A stretch of DNA of 64,000 nucleotides from Amia ocellicauda (GCF_036373705.1 NW_027102713.1:95593-159592); one strand, 5' to 3'. Shown: positions 9,578 to 20,886, counted from the first letter of the stretch. Program-made: numbers and translations. The notes: generated from the letters alone by a model not told the origin.

Positions 9578-11512
9578 TGAGGATTAGCTCACGTGGTAGA
9601 GCGCTCGCTTAGCATTGTAGCGTTATGTTGGGTGTATTTGGATAAGAGTATTTGGGCTCTGAGCTGAAGCACTGATCTAAAGAAAACCTCTCCCCCCGAA
9701 AGTTATCAGATTCCCTTAGCTCATCAGCTTGGAAGTGGTTTGCATCAAAGTGACAGTTTTGGGGAGGATGGCACCAAGAAGAGGCCAAATAGTTTGGAAT
9801 TCTGCTATGAGATGTCTGGAGAAAGGGGCCTGTAGGTGATAAAAACTCTTTGAAGTGGACGAGAGCCGAAATCCCGACATAGAGCTACGAACCCAGGCCA
9901 ACCGGCATTTCCAAAAGATGGCATGGATTGACATCAGTCATAAATCAAGCCCCCCTCCAATAGGACACTGGGGGCTGAAACCGAAATCCAATCTCAAAAA
10001 CTCAAGAACCAATCACCTCTTGATCTGACAGACTATAAGGAACAGCGGACAGTCTTTCTCGCTCTCTCTCACCTGAACCAGTAACTCGCTGCCACAGCTC
10101 AACCTGTAGCTCTGTTGCCAGAACCGGAACCAGAAACCAACTAAGTCTTTGCCGGCAACAGAAGAGTTAAACTGGGAGAAGGAGATTGAGCCGTACGAAG
10201 AATTCTTTTAAAGGACTTTATTAAATAAAGAACTTTACAGACTGCGCTGCCCACCTGTGCCCACCTGATCAGTGGAGTTTTACAGCTGGACAATTGACTA
10301 AGTCGACTGTATACGAAAGTGTCAGTCATTTAAATAGCTATTTGAGTCTTAAGAAACTTGACCCTTGGAACAAACACGGCCCTGCTTTCCTCAAAGACTT
10401 TGTCTTCAAATAAGTACGGTGAGAGACCCTGCTTGCCAAGAAGATTTTGTGCACAACCTTGGAGCCTTCAAACCAGTGGAAAATCTGTTTGGAAACGACT
10501 CTACTTTCGCGAAACCCCAACTTCCAGGTGTATCGACTGAGTGGAAGTTCTTGGACAAAGCCGAACCGGACTGCCTTTGTTCCAAACCACACGGACCTCA
10601 TGCCGTGTGCTGTTATCTGAGCCCGAAGCCAGAGAGGCCTCTCTGCGACGAAGTTCAGATAAGTTTAACAGTTTGGAGATCATGATTCATGACATTTGAG
10701 AAATCAATTAGAAATGTTAATCTGTGATTCATAACTCTAGAATGTGTAATATCATTTAGTTTTCTGAAATATAAATGTGTGTTGCATTAAACTGTTTTGT
10801 TGATAATTTTAGAAATAAAATCTGTCAACGCCGAGAAATATCTTCTCATTCCTGTTTAACTGTTTAGTCTGAAATTGACACAAGTTAATAGACATTAGAT
10901 TATTGGTGGCCCTGCCTATCCTTAACCATTGAATAATAATCAGTTAAGGGAAATTGTGGTAACAAGTAATGATAGGATCTTTCTCGGCACCTAAACGTGA
11001 ATGAGACTGATATATATATAACGAGAAGTTACCTGACATAAATACTAACCTGCGTAGTTATTTAATGTCTGACTAATAATACTAACGAGAGACTCACCTT
11101 CGTCTTACTAACCGGTATTGTAGTCAATGTGTTTATAACCTTTTTTGTTTAACGATTTGTGTTATCATATGTGATCCCACGGTCTTTGATTTGGTCACGG
11201 AAGTGATTTGTCTTCGATTTGGTCACGGAAGTGATTTGTCTTCGATTTGTTGATCTAGAGTTTAATTGTAATTAGTTTTTCCCTTTTGTATAATTAGTGT
11301 AGTGCTACATTTAGTCTTTGTTTTGAATACATTTGACAATTTATATCTTTGGAATTGGTGTCTGCGTCCAATTATTACAGAAATTGAGTTCTACAAGATT
11401 CCAGGATTCGTGATAAGGTGATACTATAAATTCACTTCTTTAATTGAAATGTATAAGTGTACCTTACGCTACAGCATGCGAGAGGCGGCGGGATCGATGC
11501 CCGCATTCTCCA
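9578..11512 (+). pseudogene. tRNA-Ala(AGC) gene split by a solo LTR, unit 1
   Basis: The 5' half (9578-9615) has the D arm and reaches the anticodon AGC; the 3' half (11474-11512) completes the anticodon stem, T arm and acceptor, ending GCATTCTCCA. GCAT is present on both sides of the insert (9612-9615 and 11474-11477). Joined in the genome these halves would read as an ordinary vertebrate tRNA-Ala apart from small acceptor changes; the 1.86-kb insert destroys it. Confidence 0.88.
9616..11473. mobile_element. Solo LTR inserted in tRNA-Ala, unit 1 (1858 bp)
   Basis: Begins TGTAGCGT and ends ACGCTACA, so it has TG...CA ends with 8-bp inverted repeats, flanked by a 4-bp duplication (GCAT). A TATA box (TATAAG, 10034-10039) and an AATAAA (10224-10229) about 190 bp apart suggest U3-R-U5 order on the plus strand. 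There is no internal gag/pol, so it is read as a solo LTR of an endogenous retrovirus-type element; 4-bp duplications suit gamma/epsilon-type integrases. Family not identified. Confidence 0.75.
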
Positions 11513-11716
11513 AGGCCTCAGGTGCTCGTGCCCCGGTTTCGGGGGAGAGTCGCTCACTTTTCTTGCCGCAGACACAGGCGCAAGGCATTGCCTGTTTGCC
11601 GTAAGGTTATCAGACACAACGCGCCGGCGACGGCTGCAGCATTAGCACGCCGGCTGGCCCTTCCGAAGTTCCCCAAAAACGACCGAGATGCCGCTTCGAC
11701 GTCGTAACCCCAGGAA

Positions 11717-12370
11717 CGACCGCAAAGGCACTCCAACCCTCAATCTTCCGATCCGAAGTCAGACCGAAGAGACTGTATGATGTTTTAGATTAAAGATAGT
11801 ATGCAGACCGAGCAAGTTAGATTTATCGAGCTAGCAAACAGCCATTGAGGCACCTGTTCGGGACGTACCCTGTAGAAATTCCTGTCAACGATAAAAGGAT
11901 CAAACGGTGGAGAAAAAGCCCGCAGGATGTTTGTCAAAACTCTGTTTGTGGACTGAATGGCTTTCCCAGATTGGCAGGGACTGTTTTTGGTATTGACTGA
12001 GGGACAGTTGTAAAAGACAACCTCTCACCGGACCTCTGGCATACACCAAAGAAAGCCACCTCACCTCTCCCCCGGATCTCACAAAACACAATCCCCCCCG
12101 CCCCCAGGGAAGACAGACCGCAATCGGACTCGGGCTTGCACCTTTTGATTGGATGAACGGCCGCAAACATTCTATGTCATTTTCTTTTAAAGCTTCACTC
12201 GTGCTTGTAAAAAACCGAGGTCTCACTGAAAGAATGCCCTGACGTGGTTGCTTCCAAGCTAGCTGGTTTACAAAGTTCCTTTTCGCTTTAACGATGATTT
12301 CCAAGAAGGGAAATAATCTATCTGTAATCTGTCAACACAGGCACCTTCTTCTCCGTTAAGCCACGCGGTC
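11717..12370 (-). pseudogene. tRNA-Arg(UCG)-like gene split by a 0.57-kb insert, unit 1
   Basis: The 5' half is at 12338-12370 (GACCGCG acceptor strand and D arm). The 3' half is at 11717-11764 (anticodon stem-loop with TCG, T arm, TGCGGTC acceptor strand plus G). The two acceptor strands pair fully, which supports a common origin. GCCTG/GTCTG at the inner edges looks like a degraded target duplication. The T loop has a C-to-G change. The identity of the 573-bp insert is unknown. Confidence 0.6.
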
Positions 12371-12526
12371 ACCACCAGGAAGATGAACGCACCAGGCCGA
12401 CCCGGAGTTTTCGCCAATTCGTCTCCAAGCCTCCCAAGAGGGAACATAAACAGGCCTTATTCACAGACACAGGCCCTCACGCAGGGAGACCACCGCTTCA
12501 CCGCCGCTGCCCCTGCCAAGGGCCCC

Positions 12527-12598
12527 AGGTCCCATCGAGACTTGAACTCGGATCGCTGGATTCAGAGTCCAGAGTGCTAACCATTACACCATGGAACC
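12527..12598 (-). tRNA. tRNA-Gln(CUG), unit 1
   Basis: 72 nt, cloverleaf complete, anticodon CTG in loop CTCTGAA. Matches the vertebrate tRNA-Gln consensus, including the D-arm GGTGTAATGG and T-loop TTCAAGT. Confidence 0.93.
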
Positions 12599-12733
12599 AA
12601 GCCCGCTGCCCGACTCTTGCCCGTGACGAAGGTTTCTGCTCTACGCACACGTCTCGCTCTGTCGCACGGCCAAGTCCAGAGTGAGCCAAGTTGCGCCCAG
12701 AGTGCTGTGTGTGGGGGGTCACTTCGGCAGCCG

Positions 12734-12805
12734 TCCCTGGTGGTCTAGTGGTCAGGATTCGGCGCTCTCACCGCCGCGGCCCGGGTTCGATTCCCGGTCA
12801 GGGAA
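12734..12805 (+). tRNA. tRNA-Glu(CUC), unit 1
   Basis: 72 nt, standard vertebrate tRNA-Glu: acceptor TCCCTGG/TCAGGGA, anticodon CTC, A box GGTCTAGTGG, B box GGTTCGATTCC. It ends 27 bp before the unit boundary where Mavericks sit in other units. Confidence 0.95.
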
Positions 12806-13128
12806 GGTGGATCTGTTGCTCTTCCCCTAGGACCTGTGTGGTGCATTTTCTCTCTCTCTATCTGTGATTAAATCCTTACTTATATACATATGTCCATGAA
12901 CGTTTCTGGAGCTCATGTACATCACAATACACGACGGGCCGTGATCTTTTCGGTCACTTTGAAAGTTTTGCTCATGACATTCCTTTTCTATTGTGGCACG
13001 ATGGCTGCCACCGAGGAAGGAAAGTCGTCCACAGTTGGCTGCAAGCTTGCCTGAAGCGCAGGAAAGGACTTACTCGCGACGTGCCACTTAAAGACTGAAG
13101 AAGTGGGGGTCGGCCTCACCGAGAGCCC

Positions 13129-15035
13129 TGAGGATTAGCTCACGTGGTAGAGCGCTCGCTTAGCATTGTAGCGTTATGTTGGGTGTATTTGGATAAGAGC
13201 ATTTGGGCTCTGAGCTGAAGCACTGATCTAAAGAAAACCTCTCCCCCCGAAAGTTATCAGATTCCCTTAGCTCATCAGCTTGGAAGTGGTTTGCATCAAA
13301 GTGACAGTTTTGGGGAGGATGGCACCAAGAAGAGGCCAAATAGTTTGGAATTCTGCTATGAGATGTCTGGAGAAAGGGGCCTGTAGGTGATAAAAACTCT
13401 TTGAAGTGGACGAGAGCCGAAATCCCGACATAGAGCTACGAACCCAGGCCAACCGGCATTTCCAAAAGATGGCATGGATTGACATCAGTCATAAATCAAG
13501 CCCCCCTCCAATAGGACACTGGGGGCTGAAACCGAAATCCAATCTCAAAAACTCAAGAACCAATCACCTCTTGATCTGACAGACTATAAGGAACAGCGGA
13601 CAGTCTTTCTCACTCTCTCTCACCTGAACCAGTAACTCACTGCCACAGCTCAACCTGTAGCTCTGTTGCCAGAACCGGAACCAGAAACCAACTAAGTCTT
13701 TGCCGGCAACAGAAGAGTTAAACTGGGAGAAGGAGATTGAGCCGTACGAAGAATTCTTTTAAAGGACTTTATTAAATAAAGAACTTTACAGACTGCGCTG
13801 CCCGCCTGTGCCCACCTGATCAGTGGAGTTTTACAGCTGGACAATTGACTAAGTCGACTGTATACGAAAGTGTCAGTCATTTAAATAGCTATTTGAGTCT
13901 TAAGAAACTTGACCCTTGGAACAAACACGGCCCTGCTTTCCTCAAAGACTTTGTCTTCAAATAAGTACGGTGAGAGACCCTGCTTGCCAAGAAGATTTTG
14001 TGCACAACCTTGGAGCCTTCAAACCAGTGGAAAATCTGTTTGGAAACGACTCTACTTTCGCGAAACCCCAACTTCCAGGTGTATCGACTGAGTGGAAGTT
14101 CTTGGACAAAGCCGAACCGGACTGCCTTTGTTCCAAACCACACGGACCTCGTGCCGTGTGCTGTTATCTGAGCCCGAAGCCAGAGAGGCCTCTCTGCGAC
14201 GAAGTTCAGATAAGTTTAACAGTTTGGAGTTCATGATTCATGACATTTGAGAAATCAATTAGAAATGTTAATCTGTGATTCATAACTCTAGAATGTGTAA
14301 TATCATTTAGTTTTCTTAAATATAAATGTGTGTTGTATTAAACTGTTTTGTTGATCATTTTAGAAATAAAATCTGTCAACGCCGAGAAATATCGTCTCAT
14401 TCCTGTTTAACTGTTTAGTCTGAAATTGACACAAGTTAATTGACATTAGATTATTGGTGGCCCTGCCTATCCTTAATCATTGAATAATAATCAGTTAAGG
14501 GAAATTGTGGTAACAAGTAATGATAGGATCTTTCTCGGCACCTAAACGTGAATGAGACTGATATATATATAACGAGAAGTTACCTGACATAAATACTAAC
14601 CTGCGTAGTTATTTAATGTCTGACTAATAATACTAACGAGAGACTCACCTTCGTCTTACTAACCGGTATTGTAGTCAATGTGTTTATAACCTTTTTTGTT
14701 TAACGATTTGTGTTATCATATGTGATCCCATGGTCTTTGATTTGGTCACGGAAGTGATTTGTCTTCGATTTGTTGATCTAGAGTTGAATTGTAATTAGTT
14801 TTTCCCTTTTGTATAATTAGTGTAGTGCTACATTTAGTCTTTGTTTTGAATACATTTGACAATTTATATCTTTGGAATTGGTGTCTGCGTCCAATTATTA
14901 CAGAAATTGAGTTCTACAAGATTCCAGGATTCGTGATAAGATGATACTTTAAATTCACTTCTTTAATTGAAATGTATAAGTGTACCTTACGCTACAGCAT
15001 GCGAGAGGCAGCGGGATCGATGCCCGCATTCTCCA
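13129..15035 (+). pseudogene. tRNA-Ala(AGC) split by solo LTR, unit 2
   Basis: 5' half 13129-13166, 3' half 14997-15035, GCAT on both sides. Confidence 0.88.
13167..14996. mobile_element. Solo LTR, unit 2 (1830 bp)
   Basis: Same LTR and same insertion point as in unit 1; ends TGTAGCGT/ACGCTACA intact. Confidence 0.75.
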
Positions 15036-15239
15036 AGGCCTCAGGCGCTCGTGCCCCGGTTTCGGGGGAGAGTCGCTCACTTTTCTTGCCGCAGACACAG
15101 GCGCAAGGCATTGCCTGTTTGCCGTAAGGATATCAGACACAACGCGCCGGCGACGGCTGCAGCATTAGCACGCCGGCTGGCCCTTCCGAAGTTCCGGAAA
15201 AACGACCGAGATGCCGCTTCGACGTCGTAACCCCAGGAA

Positions 15240-15884
15240 CGACCGCAAAGGCACTCCAACCCTCATTCTTCCGATCCGAAATCAGACCGAAGAGACTGTA
15301 TGATGTTTTAGATTAAAGATAGTATGCAGACCGAGCAAGTTAGATTTATCGAGCTAGCAAACAGCCATTGAGGCACCTGTTCGGGACGTACCCTGTAGAA
15401 ATTCCTGTCAACGATAAAAGGATCAAACGGTGGAGAAAAAGCCCGCAGGATGTTTGTCAAAACTCTGTTTGTGGACTGAATGGCTTTCCCAGATTGGCAG
15501 GGACTGTTTTTGGTATTGACTGAGGGACAGTTGTAAAAGACAACCTCTCACCGGACCTCTGGCATACACCAAAGAAAGCCACCTCACCTCTCCCCCGGAT
15601 CTCACAAAACACAATCCCCCCCGCCCCCTGGGAAGACAGACCGCAATCGGACTCGGGCTTGATTGGATGAACGGCCGCAAACATTCCATGTCATTTTCTT
15701 TTAAAGCTTCACTCGTGCTTGTAAAAAACCCAGGTCTCACTGAAAGAATGCCCTGACGTGGTTGCTTCCAAGCTAGCTGGTTTACAAAGTTCCTTTTCGC
15801 TTTAACGATGATTTCCAAGAAGGGAAATAATCTATCTGTAATCTGTCAACACAGGCACCTTCTTCTCCGTTAAGCCACGCGGTC
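15240..15884 (-). pseudogene. Split tRNA-Arg(UCG)-like gene, unit 2
   Basis: Same split arrangement as unit 1: acceptor 5' strand at 15884-15878 and 3' acceptor strand at 15240-15247. Confidence 0.58.
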
Positions 15885-16027
15885 ACCACCAGGAAGATGA
15901 ACGCACCAGGCCGACCCAGAGTTTTCCAAGCCTCCCAAGAGGGAACATAAACAGGCCTTATTCGCAGACACAGGCCCTCACGCAGGGAGACCACCGCTTC
16001 ACCGCCGCTGCCCCTGCCAAAGGCCCC

Positions 16028-16099
16028 AGGTCCCATCGAGACTTGAACTCGGATCGCTGGATTCAGAGTCCAGAGTGCTAACCATTACTCCATGGGACC
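16028..16099 (-). tRNA. tRNA-Gln(CUG), unit 2
   Basis: 72 nt. Two changes against unit 1: GGTCCCA in the acceptor, which turns a G-U pair into a G-C pair, and a T-to-A change in the D-arm/A-box region. Anticodon loop intact. Confidence 0.88.
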
Positions 16100-16233
16100 A
16101 AGCCCGCTGCCCTCCTCTTACCCGTGACGAAGGTTTCTGCTCTACGCACACGTCTCATCTGTCGCACGGCCAAGTCCAGATTGAGCCAAGTTGCGCCCAG
16201 AGTGCTGCGTGTGGCGGGTCACTTCCGGAGCCG

Positions 16234-16305
16234 TCCCTGGTGGTCTAGTGGTCAGGATTCGGCGCTCTCACCGCCGCGGCCCGGGTTCGATTCCCGGCCA
16301 GGGAA
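16234..16305 (+). tRNA. tRNA-Glu(CUC), unit 2
   Basis: 72 nt; one change (GGCCAGGGA), which makes the last acceptor pair G-C. Otherwise as in unit 1. Confidence 0.95.
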
Positions 16306-16628
16306 GGTGGATCTGATGCTCTTCCCCTAGGACCTGTGTGGTGCATTTTCTCTCTCTCTATCTGTGATTAAATCCTTACTTATATACATATGTCCATGAA
16401 CGTTTCTGGAGCTCATGTACATCACATCACACGACGGGCCGTGATCTTTTCGGTCACTTTGAAAGTTTTGCTCATGACAATCCTTTTCTATTGCGGCACG
16501 ATGGCTGCCACCGAGGAAGGAAAGTCGTCCGCAGTTGGCTGCAAGCTTGCCTGAAGCGCAGGAAAGGACTTACTCGCGACGTGCCACTTAAAGACTGAAG
16601 AAGTGGGGGTCGGCCTCACCGAGAGCCC

Positions 16629-18539
16629 TGAGGATCAGCTCACGTGGTAGAGTGCTCGCTTAGCATTGTAGCGTTATGTTGGGTGTATTTGGATAAGAGC
16701 ATTTGGGCTCTGAGCTGAAGCACTGATCTAAAGAAAACCTCTCCCCCCCAAAGTTATCAGATTCCCTTAGCTCATCAGCTTGGAAGTGGTTTGCATCAAA
16801 GTGACAGTTTTGGGGAGGATGGCACCAAGAAGAGGCCAAATAGTTTGGAATTCTGCTATGAGATGTCTGGAGAAAGGGGCCTGTAGGTGATAAAAACTCT
16901 TTGAAGTGGACGAGAGCCGAAATCCCGACATAGAGCTACGAACCCAGGCCAACCGGCATTTCCAAAAGATGGCATGGATTGACATCAGTCATAAATCAAG
17001 CCCCCCTCCAATAGGACACTGGGGGCTGAAACCGAAATCCAATCTCAAAAACTCAAGAACCAATCACCTCTTGATCTGACAGACTATAAGGAACAGCGGA
17101 CAGTCTTTCTCGCTCTCTCTCACCTGAACCAGTAACTCGCTGCCACAGCTCAACCTGTAGCTCTGTTGCCAGAACCGGAACCAGAAACCAACTAAGTCTT
17201 TGCCGGCAACAGAAGAGTTAAACTGGGAGAAGGAGATTGAGCCGTACGAAGAATTCTTTTAAAGGACTTTATTAAATAAAGAACTTTACAGACTGCGCTG
17301 CCCGCCTGTGCCCACCTGATCAGTGGAGTTTTACAGCTGGACAATTGACTAAGTCGACTGTATACGAAAGTGTCAGTCATTTAAATAGCTATTTGAGTCT
17401 TAAGAAACTTGACCCTTGGAACAAACACGGCCCTGCTTTCCCCAAAGACTTTGTCTTCAAATAAGTACGGTGAGAGACCCTGCTTGCCAAGAAGATTTTG
17501 TGCACAACCTTGGAGCCTTCAAACCAGTGGAAAATCTGTTTGGAAACGACTCTACTTTCGCGAAACCCCAACTTCCAGGTGTATCGACTGAGTGGAAGTT
17601 CTTGGACAAAGCCGAACCGGACTGCCTTTGTTCCAAACCACACGGACCTCGTGCCGTGTGCTGTTATCTGAGCCCGAAGCCAGAGAGGCCTCTCTGCGAC
17701 GAAGTTCAGATAAGTTTAACAGTTTGGAGTTCATGATTCATGACATTTGAGAAATCAATTAGAAATGTTAATCTGTGATTCATAACTCTAGAATGTGTAA
17801 TATCATTTAGTTTTCTTAAATATAAATGTGTGTTGCATTAAACTGTTTTGTTGATAATTTTAGAAATAAAATCTGTCAACGCCGAGAAATATCTTCTCAT
17901 TCCTGTTTAACTGTTTAGTCTGAAATTGACACAAGTTAATAGACATTAGATTATTGGTGGCCCTGCCTATCCTTAATCATTGAATAATAATCAGTTAAGG
18001 GAAATTGTGGTAACAAGTAATGATAGGATCTTTCTCGGCACCTAAACGTGAATGAGACTGATATATATATATATAACGAGAAGTTACCTGACATAAATAC
18101 TAACCTGCGTAGTTATTTAATGTCTGACTAATAATACTAACGAGAGACTCACCTTCGTCTTACTAACCGGTATTGTAGTCAATGTGTTTATAACCTTTTT
18201 TGTTTAACGATTTGTGTTATCATATGTGATCCCATGGTCTTTGATTTGATCACGGAAGTGATTTGTCTTCGATCTGTTGATCTAGAGTTGAATTGTAATT
18301 AGTTTTTCCCTTTTGTATAATTAGTGTAGTGCTACATTTAGTCTTTGTTTTGAATACATTTGACAATTTATATCTTTGGAATTGGTGTCTGCGTCCAATT
18401 ATTACAGAAATTGAGTTCTACAAGATTCCAGGATTCGTGATAAGGTGATACTTTAAATTCACTTCTTTAATTGAAATGTATAAGTGTACCTTACGCTACA
18501 GCATGCGAGAGGCAGCGGGATCGATGCCCGCATTCTCCA
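16629..18539 (+). pseudogene. tRNA-Ala(AGC) split by solo LTR, unit 3
   Basis: 5' half 16629-16666 (two substitutions, GATCAGC and GAGTGC), 3' half 18501-18539, GCAT on both sides. Confidence 0.87.
16667..18500. mobile_element. Solo LTR, unit 3 (1834 bp)
   Basis: Same LTR and position; the TA microsatellite inside (about 18061-18075) is 4 bp longer than in unit 2. Confidence 0.75.
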
Positions 18540-18743
18540 AGGCCTCAGGCGCTCGTGCCCCGGTTTCGGGGGAGAGTCGCTCACTTTTCTTGCCGCAGAC
18601 ACAGGCGCAAGGCATTGCCTGTTTGCCGTAAGGTTATCAGACACAACGCGCCGGCGACGGCTGCAGCATTAGCACGCCGGCTGGCCCTTCCGAAGTTCCC
18701 CAAAAACGACCGAGATGCCGCTTCGACGTCGTAACCCCAGGAA

Positions 18744-19390
18744 CGACCGCAAAGGCACTCCAACCCTCAATCTTCCGATCCGAAGTCAGACCGAAGAGAC
18801 TGTATGATGTTTTAGATTAAAGATAGTATGCAGACTGAGCAAGTTAGATTTATCGAGCTAGCAAACAGCCATTGAGGCACCTGTTCGGGACGTACCCTGT
18901 AGAAATTCCTGTCAACGATAAAAGGATCAAACGGTGGAGAAAAAGCCCGCAGGATGTTTGTCAAAACTCTGTTTGTGGACTGAATGGCTTTCCCAGATTG
19001 GCAGGGACTGTTTTTGGTATTGACTGAGGGACAGTTGTAAAAGACAACCTCTCACCGGACCTCTGGCATACACCAAAGAAAGCCACCTCACCTCTCCCCC
19101 GGATCTCACAAAACACAATCCCCCCCGCCCCCAGGGAAGACAGACCGCAATCGGACTCGGGCTTGCACCTTTTGATTGGATGAACGGCCGCAAACATTCT
19201 ATGTCATTTTCTTTTAAAGCTTCACTCGTGCTTGTAAAAAACCGAGGTCTCACTGAAAGAATGCCCTGACGTGGTTGCTTCCAAGCTAGCTGGTTTACAA
19301 AGTTCCTTTAACGATGATTTCCAAGAAGGGAAATAATCTATCTGTAATCTGTCAACACAGGCACCTTCTTCTCCGTTAAGCCACGCGGTC
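18744..19390 (-). pseudogene. Split tRNA-Arg(UCG)-like gene, unit 3
   Basis: Same arrangement as unit 1. Confidence 0.58.
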
Positions 19391-19546
19391 ACCACCAGGA
19401 AGATGAACGCACCAGGCCGACCCGGAGTTTTTGCCAATTCGTCTCCAAGCCTCCCAAGAGGGAACATAAACAGGCCTTATTCGCAGACACAGGCCCTCAC
19501 GCAGGGAGACCACCGCTTCACCGCCGCTGCCCCTGCCAAGGGCCCC

Positions 19547-19618
19547 AGGTCCCACCGAGACTTGAACTCAGATCGCTGGATTCAGAGTCCAGAGTGCTAA
19601 CCATTACACCATGGAACC
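19547..19618 (-). tRNA. tRNA-Gln(CUG), unit 3
   Basis: 72 nt; one change in the T-stem side (TCTGAGTTC). Anticodon loop intact. Confidence 0.9.
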
Positions 19619-19753
19619 AAGCCGGCTGCCCACCTCTTGCCCGTGACGAAGGTTTCTGCTCTACGCACACGTCTCGCTCTGTCGCACGGCCAAGTCCAGA
19701 GTGAGCCAAGTTGCGCCCAGAGTGCTGCGTGTGGCGGGTCACTTCCAGAGCCG

Positions 19754-19825
19754 TCCCTGGTGGTCTAGTGGTCAGGATTCGGCGCTCTCACCGCCGCGGC
19801 CCGGGTTCGATTCCCGGTCAGGGAA
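19754..19825 (+). tRNA. tRNA-Glu(CUC), unit 3
   Basis: 72 nt, same as unit 1. It lies 27 bp before the target duplication of Maverick copy 2. Confidence 0.95.
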
Positions 19826-19858
19826 GGTGGATCTGTTGCTCTTCCCCTAGGACCTGTG

Positions 19859-20039
19859 AGTAGATAGTAGGGTTTTTTGGGCGCGGCCTATTTTGTTATG
19901 ACGTATGCCCTAAGCTTATTAATATTCCTACGTCATAATTGGGGGGCGTGATTTTAGAGTTATTTCCTTAATTATTCCTACGTCATATCCGTCAGAAAGT
20001 GTACACCCCTAAAACCCTGAACAACAAGGCCACCCATAA
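19859..20039 (+). repeat. Left TIR, copy 2 (181 bp)
   Basis: Begins AGTAGATAGTAGGG. It includes three CRE/ATF-like heptamers: TGACGTA at 19899-19905 and TACGTCA at 19929-19935 and 19979-19985. A C-tract follows the TIR (about 20043-20057). Confidence 0.95.
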
Positions 20040-20086
20040 AGACCCCCCCCCCCCCCCTGAAGGCAACGCCCCGAAACTCTCCTCTC

Positions 20087-20094
20087 TATTTAAG
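20087..20094 (+). promoter_or_regulatory. TATA-like box of early gene 1
   Basis: TATTTAAG, 67 bp before the ATG at 20161 and downstream of the TIR CRE-like sites. Confidence 0.55.
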
Positions 20095-20160
20095 ACCCCG
20101 CGCTGCTTTTAGGCAATACCTCTTTAATTCTCAGCATCTGAAACATCCCGCTTCTTCAAC

Positions 20161-20871
20161 ATGTCCAGCGACATCAACATGAAACCCCGCAAGAAACAAT
20201 CCCGGGCAAGGGTTCCTGTACTCACCAATTTGAAGATTGAACGCTCCTGGGTGTTGTTCTGGGGGGGTCGACGGGGTTACCGCTTTAAAAGGGATCCCAG
20301 CTATGTTGGAGTGGAGCTTTTTGCTTTGGGAGAGAAGGAGGATACGTTGGAACCTTTTGAGACGGTGATTGAATACTCTTTTGAGGACTGGTTGAAGGTG
20401 ATGGCATGGAGAGACCTGGGGCTTGTGGATAAGACTCTAGAAGGCTTGCAAGAGGGTCCAAGAGAAGGCGAAACGGAGTCTCCGACTCAGAGTTTTGAAA
20501 GGTGTGAATGGGAAAGCTTGCAGAACTACGGTACAGTGGTGAAGAGTCTATCTCTAACTACTGATCGTAAGGTTTTGTTTAGCAGTACCCTGATTACAAA
20601 CCCTATTGAAGGGGTTGTGGAGGATCCAGAAAAACAGGTTACTGAAATTATGTTTGACGCCGTGGACTGGCCGTTCTTGAAAGAGGTCATAAACTGTATA
20701 AATGATGGTTTTGACATCTTGACCAAATGTTCACAACTGGATTCTGTTAGAAGGAGAATATGCTGGATTATGGATTATATATCCCCCTTGAATGACGACG
20801 ACGATGATAAAACAGACGACCTGTGGGGGGTTGGAGGGGGGTCTGACGGCTCAGGGTCTACTCTCTTCTAA
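20161..20871 (+). CDS. Early-region protein 1, unknown (236 aa)
   Basis: First gene after the left TIR. Basic N-terminus (PRKKQSRAR, residues about 9-17), a central region rich in aromatic and acidic residues, a Cys-containing helical stretch (about 175-205) and an acidic tail with five Asp in a row. It is identical in copy 3. The position next to the TIR matches early regulatory genes of adintoviruses and adenoviruses, but I recognise no family and see no LxCxE motif. It probably has its own TATA box at 20087. Confidence 0.7.
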   Translation: MSSDINMKPRKKQSRARVPVLTNLKIERSWVLFWGGRRGYRFKRDPSYVGVELFALGEKEDTLEPFETVIEYSFEDWLKVMAWRDLGLVDKTLEGLQEGPREGETESPTQSFERCEWESLQNYGTVVKSLSLTTDRKVLFSSTLITNPIEGVVEDPEKQVTEIMFDAVDWPFLKEVINCINDGFDILTKCSQLDSVRRRICWIMDYISPLNDDDDDKTDDLWGVGGGSDGSGSTLF

Positions 20872-20886
20872 GAGGGCGGTGTGTCG

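Larger units (their letters stand above)
9281..12832 (+). repeat. tRNA-cluster repeat unit 1 (3552 bp)
   Basis: First of seven near-identical tandem units. Order: 297-bp leader, split tRNA-Ala with solo LTR, split tRNA-Arg (minus), tRNA-Gln (minus), tRNA-Glu (plus). It follows Maverick copy 1 directly. It is longer than the others because of a 28-bp duplication inside the LTR (11193-11220 and 11221-11248). Confidence 0.95.
12833..16332 (+). repeat. tRNA-cluster repeat unit 2 (3500 bp)
   Basis: Same order as unit 1. It lacks the 28-bp LTR duplication, lacks 9 bp (CACCTTTTG) near 15662 like unit 7, and lacks about 12 bp near 15924. Confidence 0.95.
16333..19858 (+). repeat. tRNA-cluster repeat unit 3 (3526 bp)
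   Basis: Directly precedes Maverick copy 2. Its last six bases, CCTGTG (19853-19858), are the left target duplication of that element. 6 bp are missing near 19308. Confidence 0.95.

Noticed and set aside
10141-10683. Several short ORFs on both strands inside each solo LTR (60-106 codons)
   Set aside because: Overlapping frames in an LTR, with no start context or family; the same in all units by copying.
11900-12304. Minus-strand ORF of 131-134 codons present in most tRNA units (shorter in units 3 and 6)
   Set aside because: It lies inside the insert of the split tRNA-Arg, overlaps another frame of similar length, has no family resemblance, and is shared only because the units are recent copies; unit 3 loses the start through a 6-bp deletion.
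9281-19858. Three or more independent Maverick insertions at a preferred site
   Set aside because: Identical base position, identical target duplication, same orientation and near-identical element sequence make one insertion plus amplification simpler; kept as an alternative in the findings.
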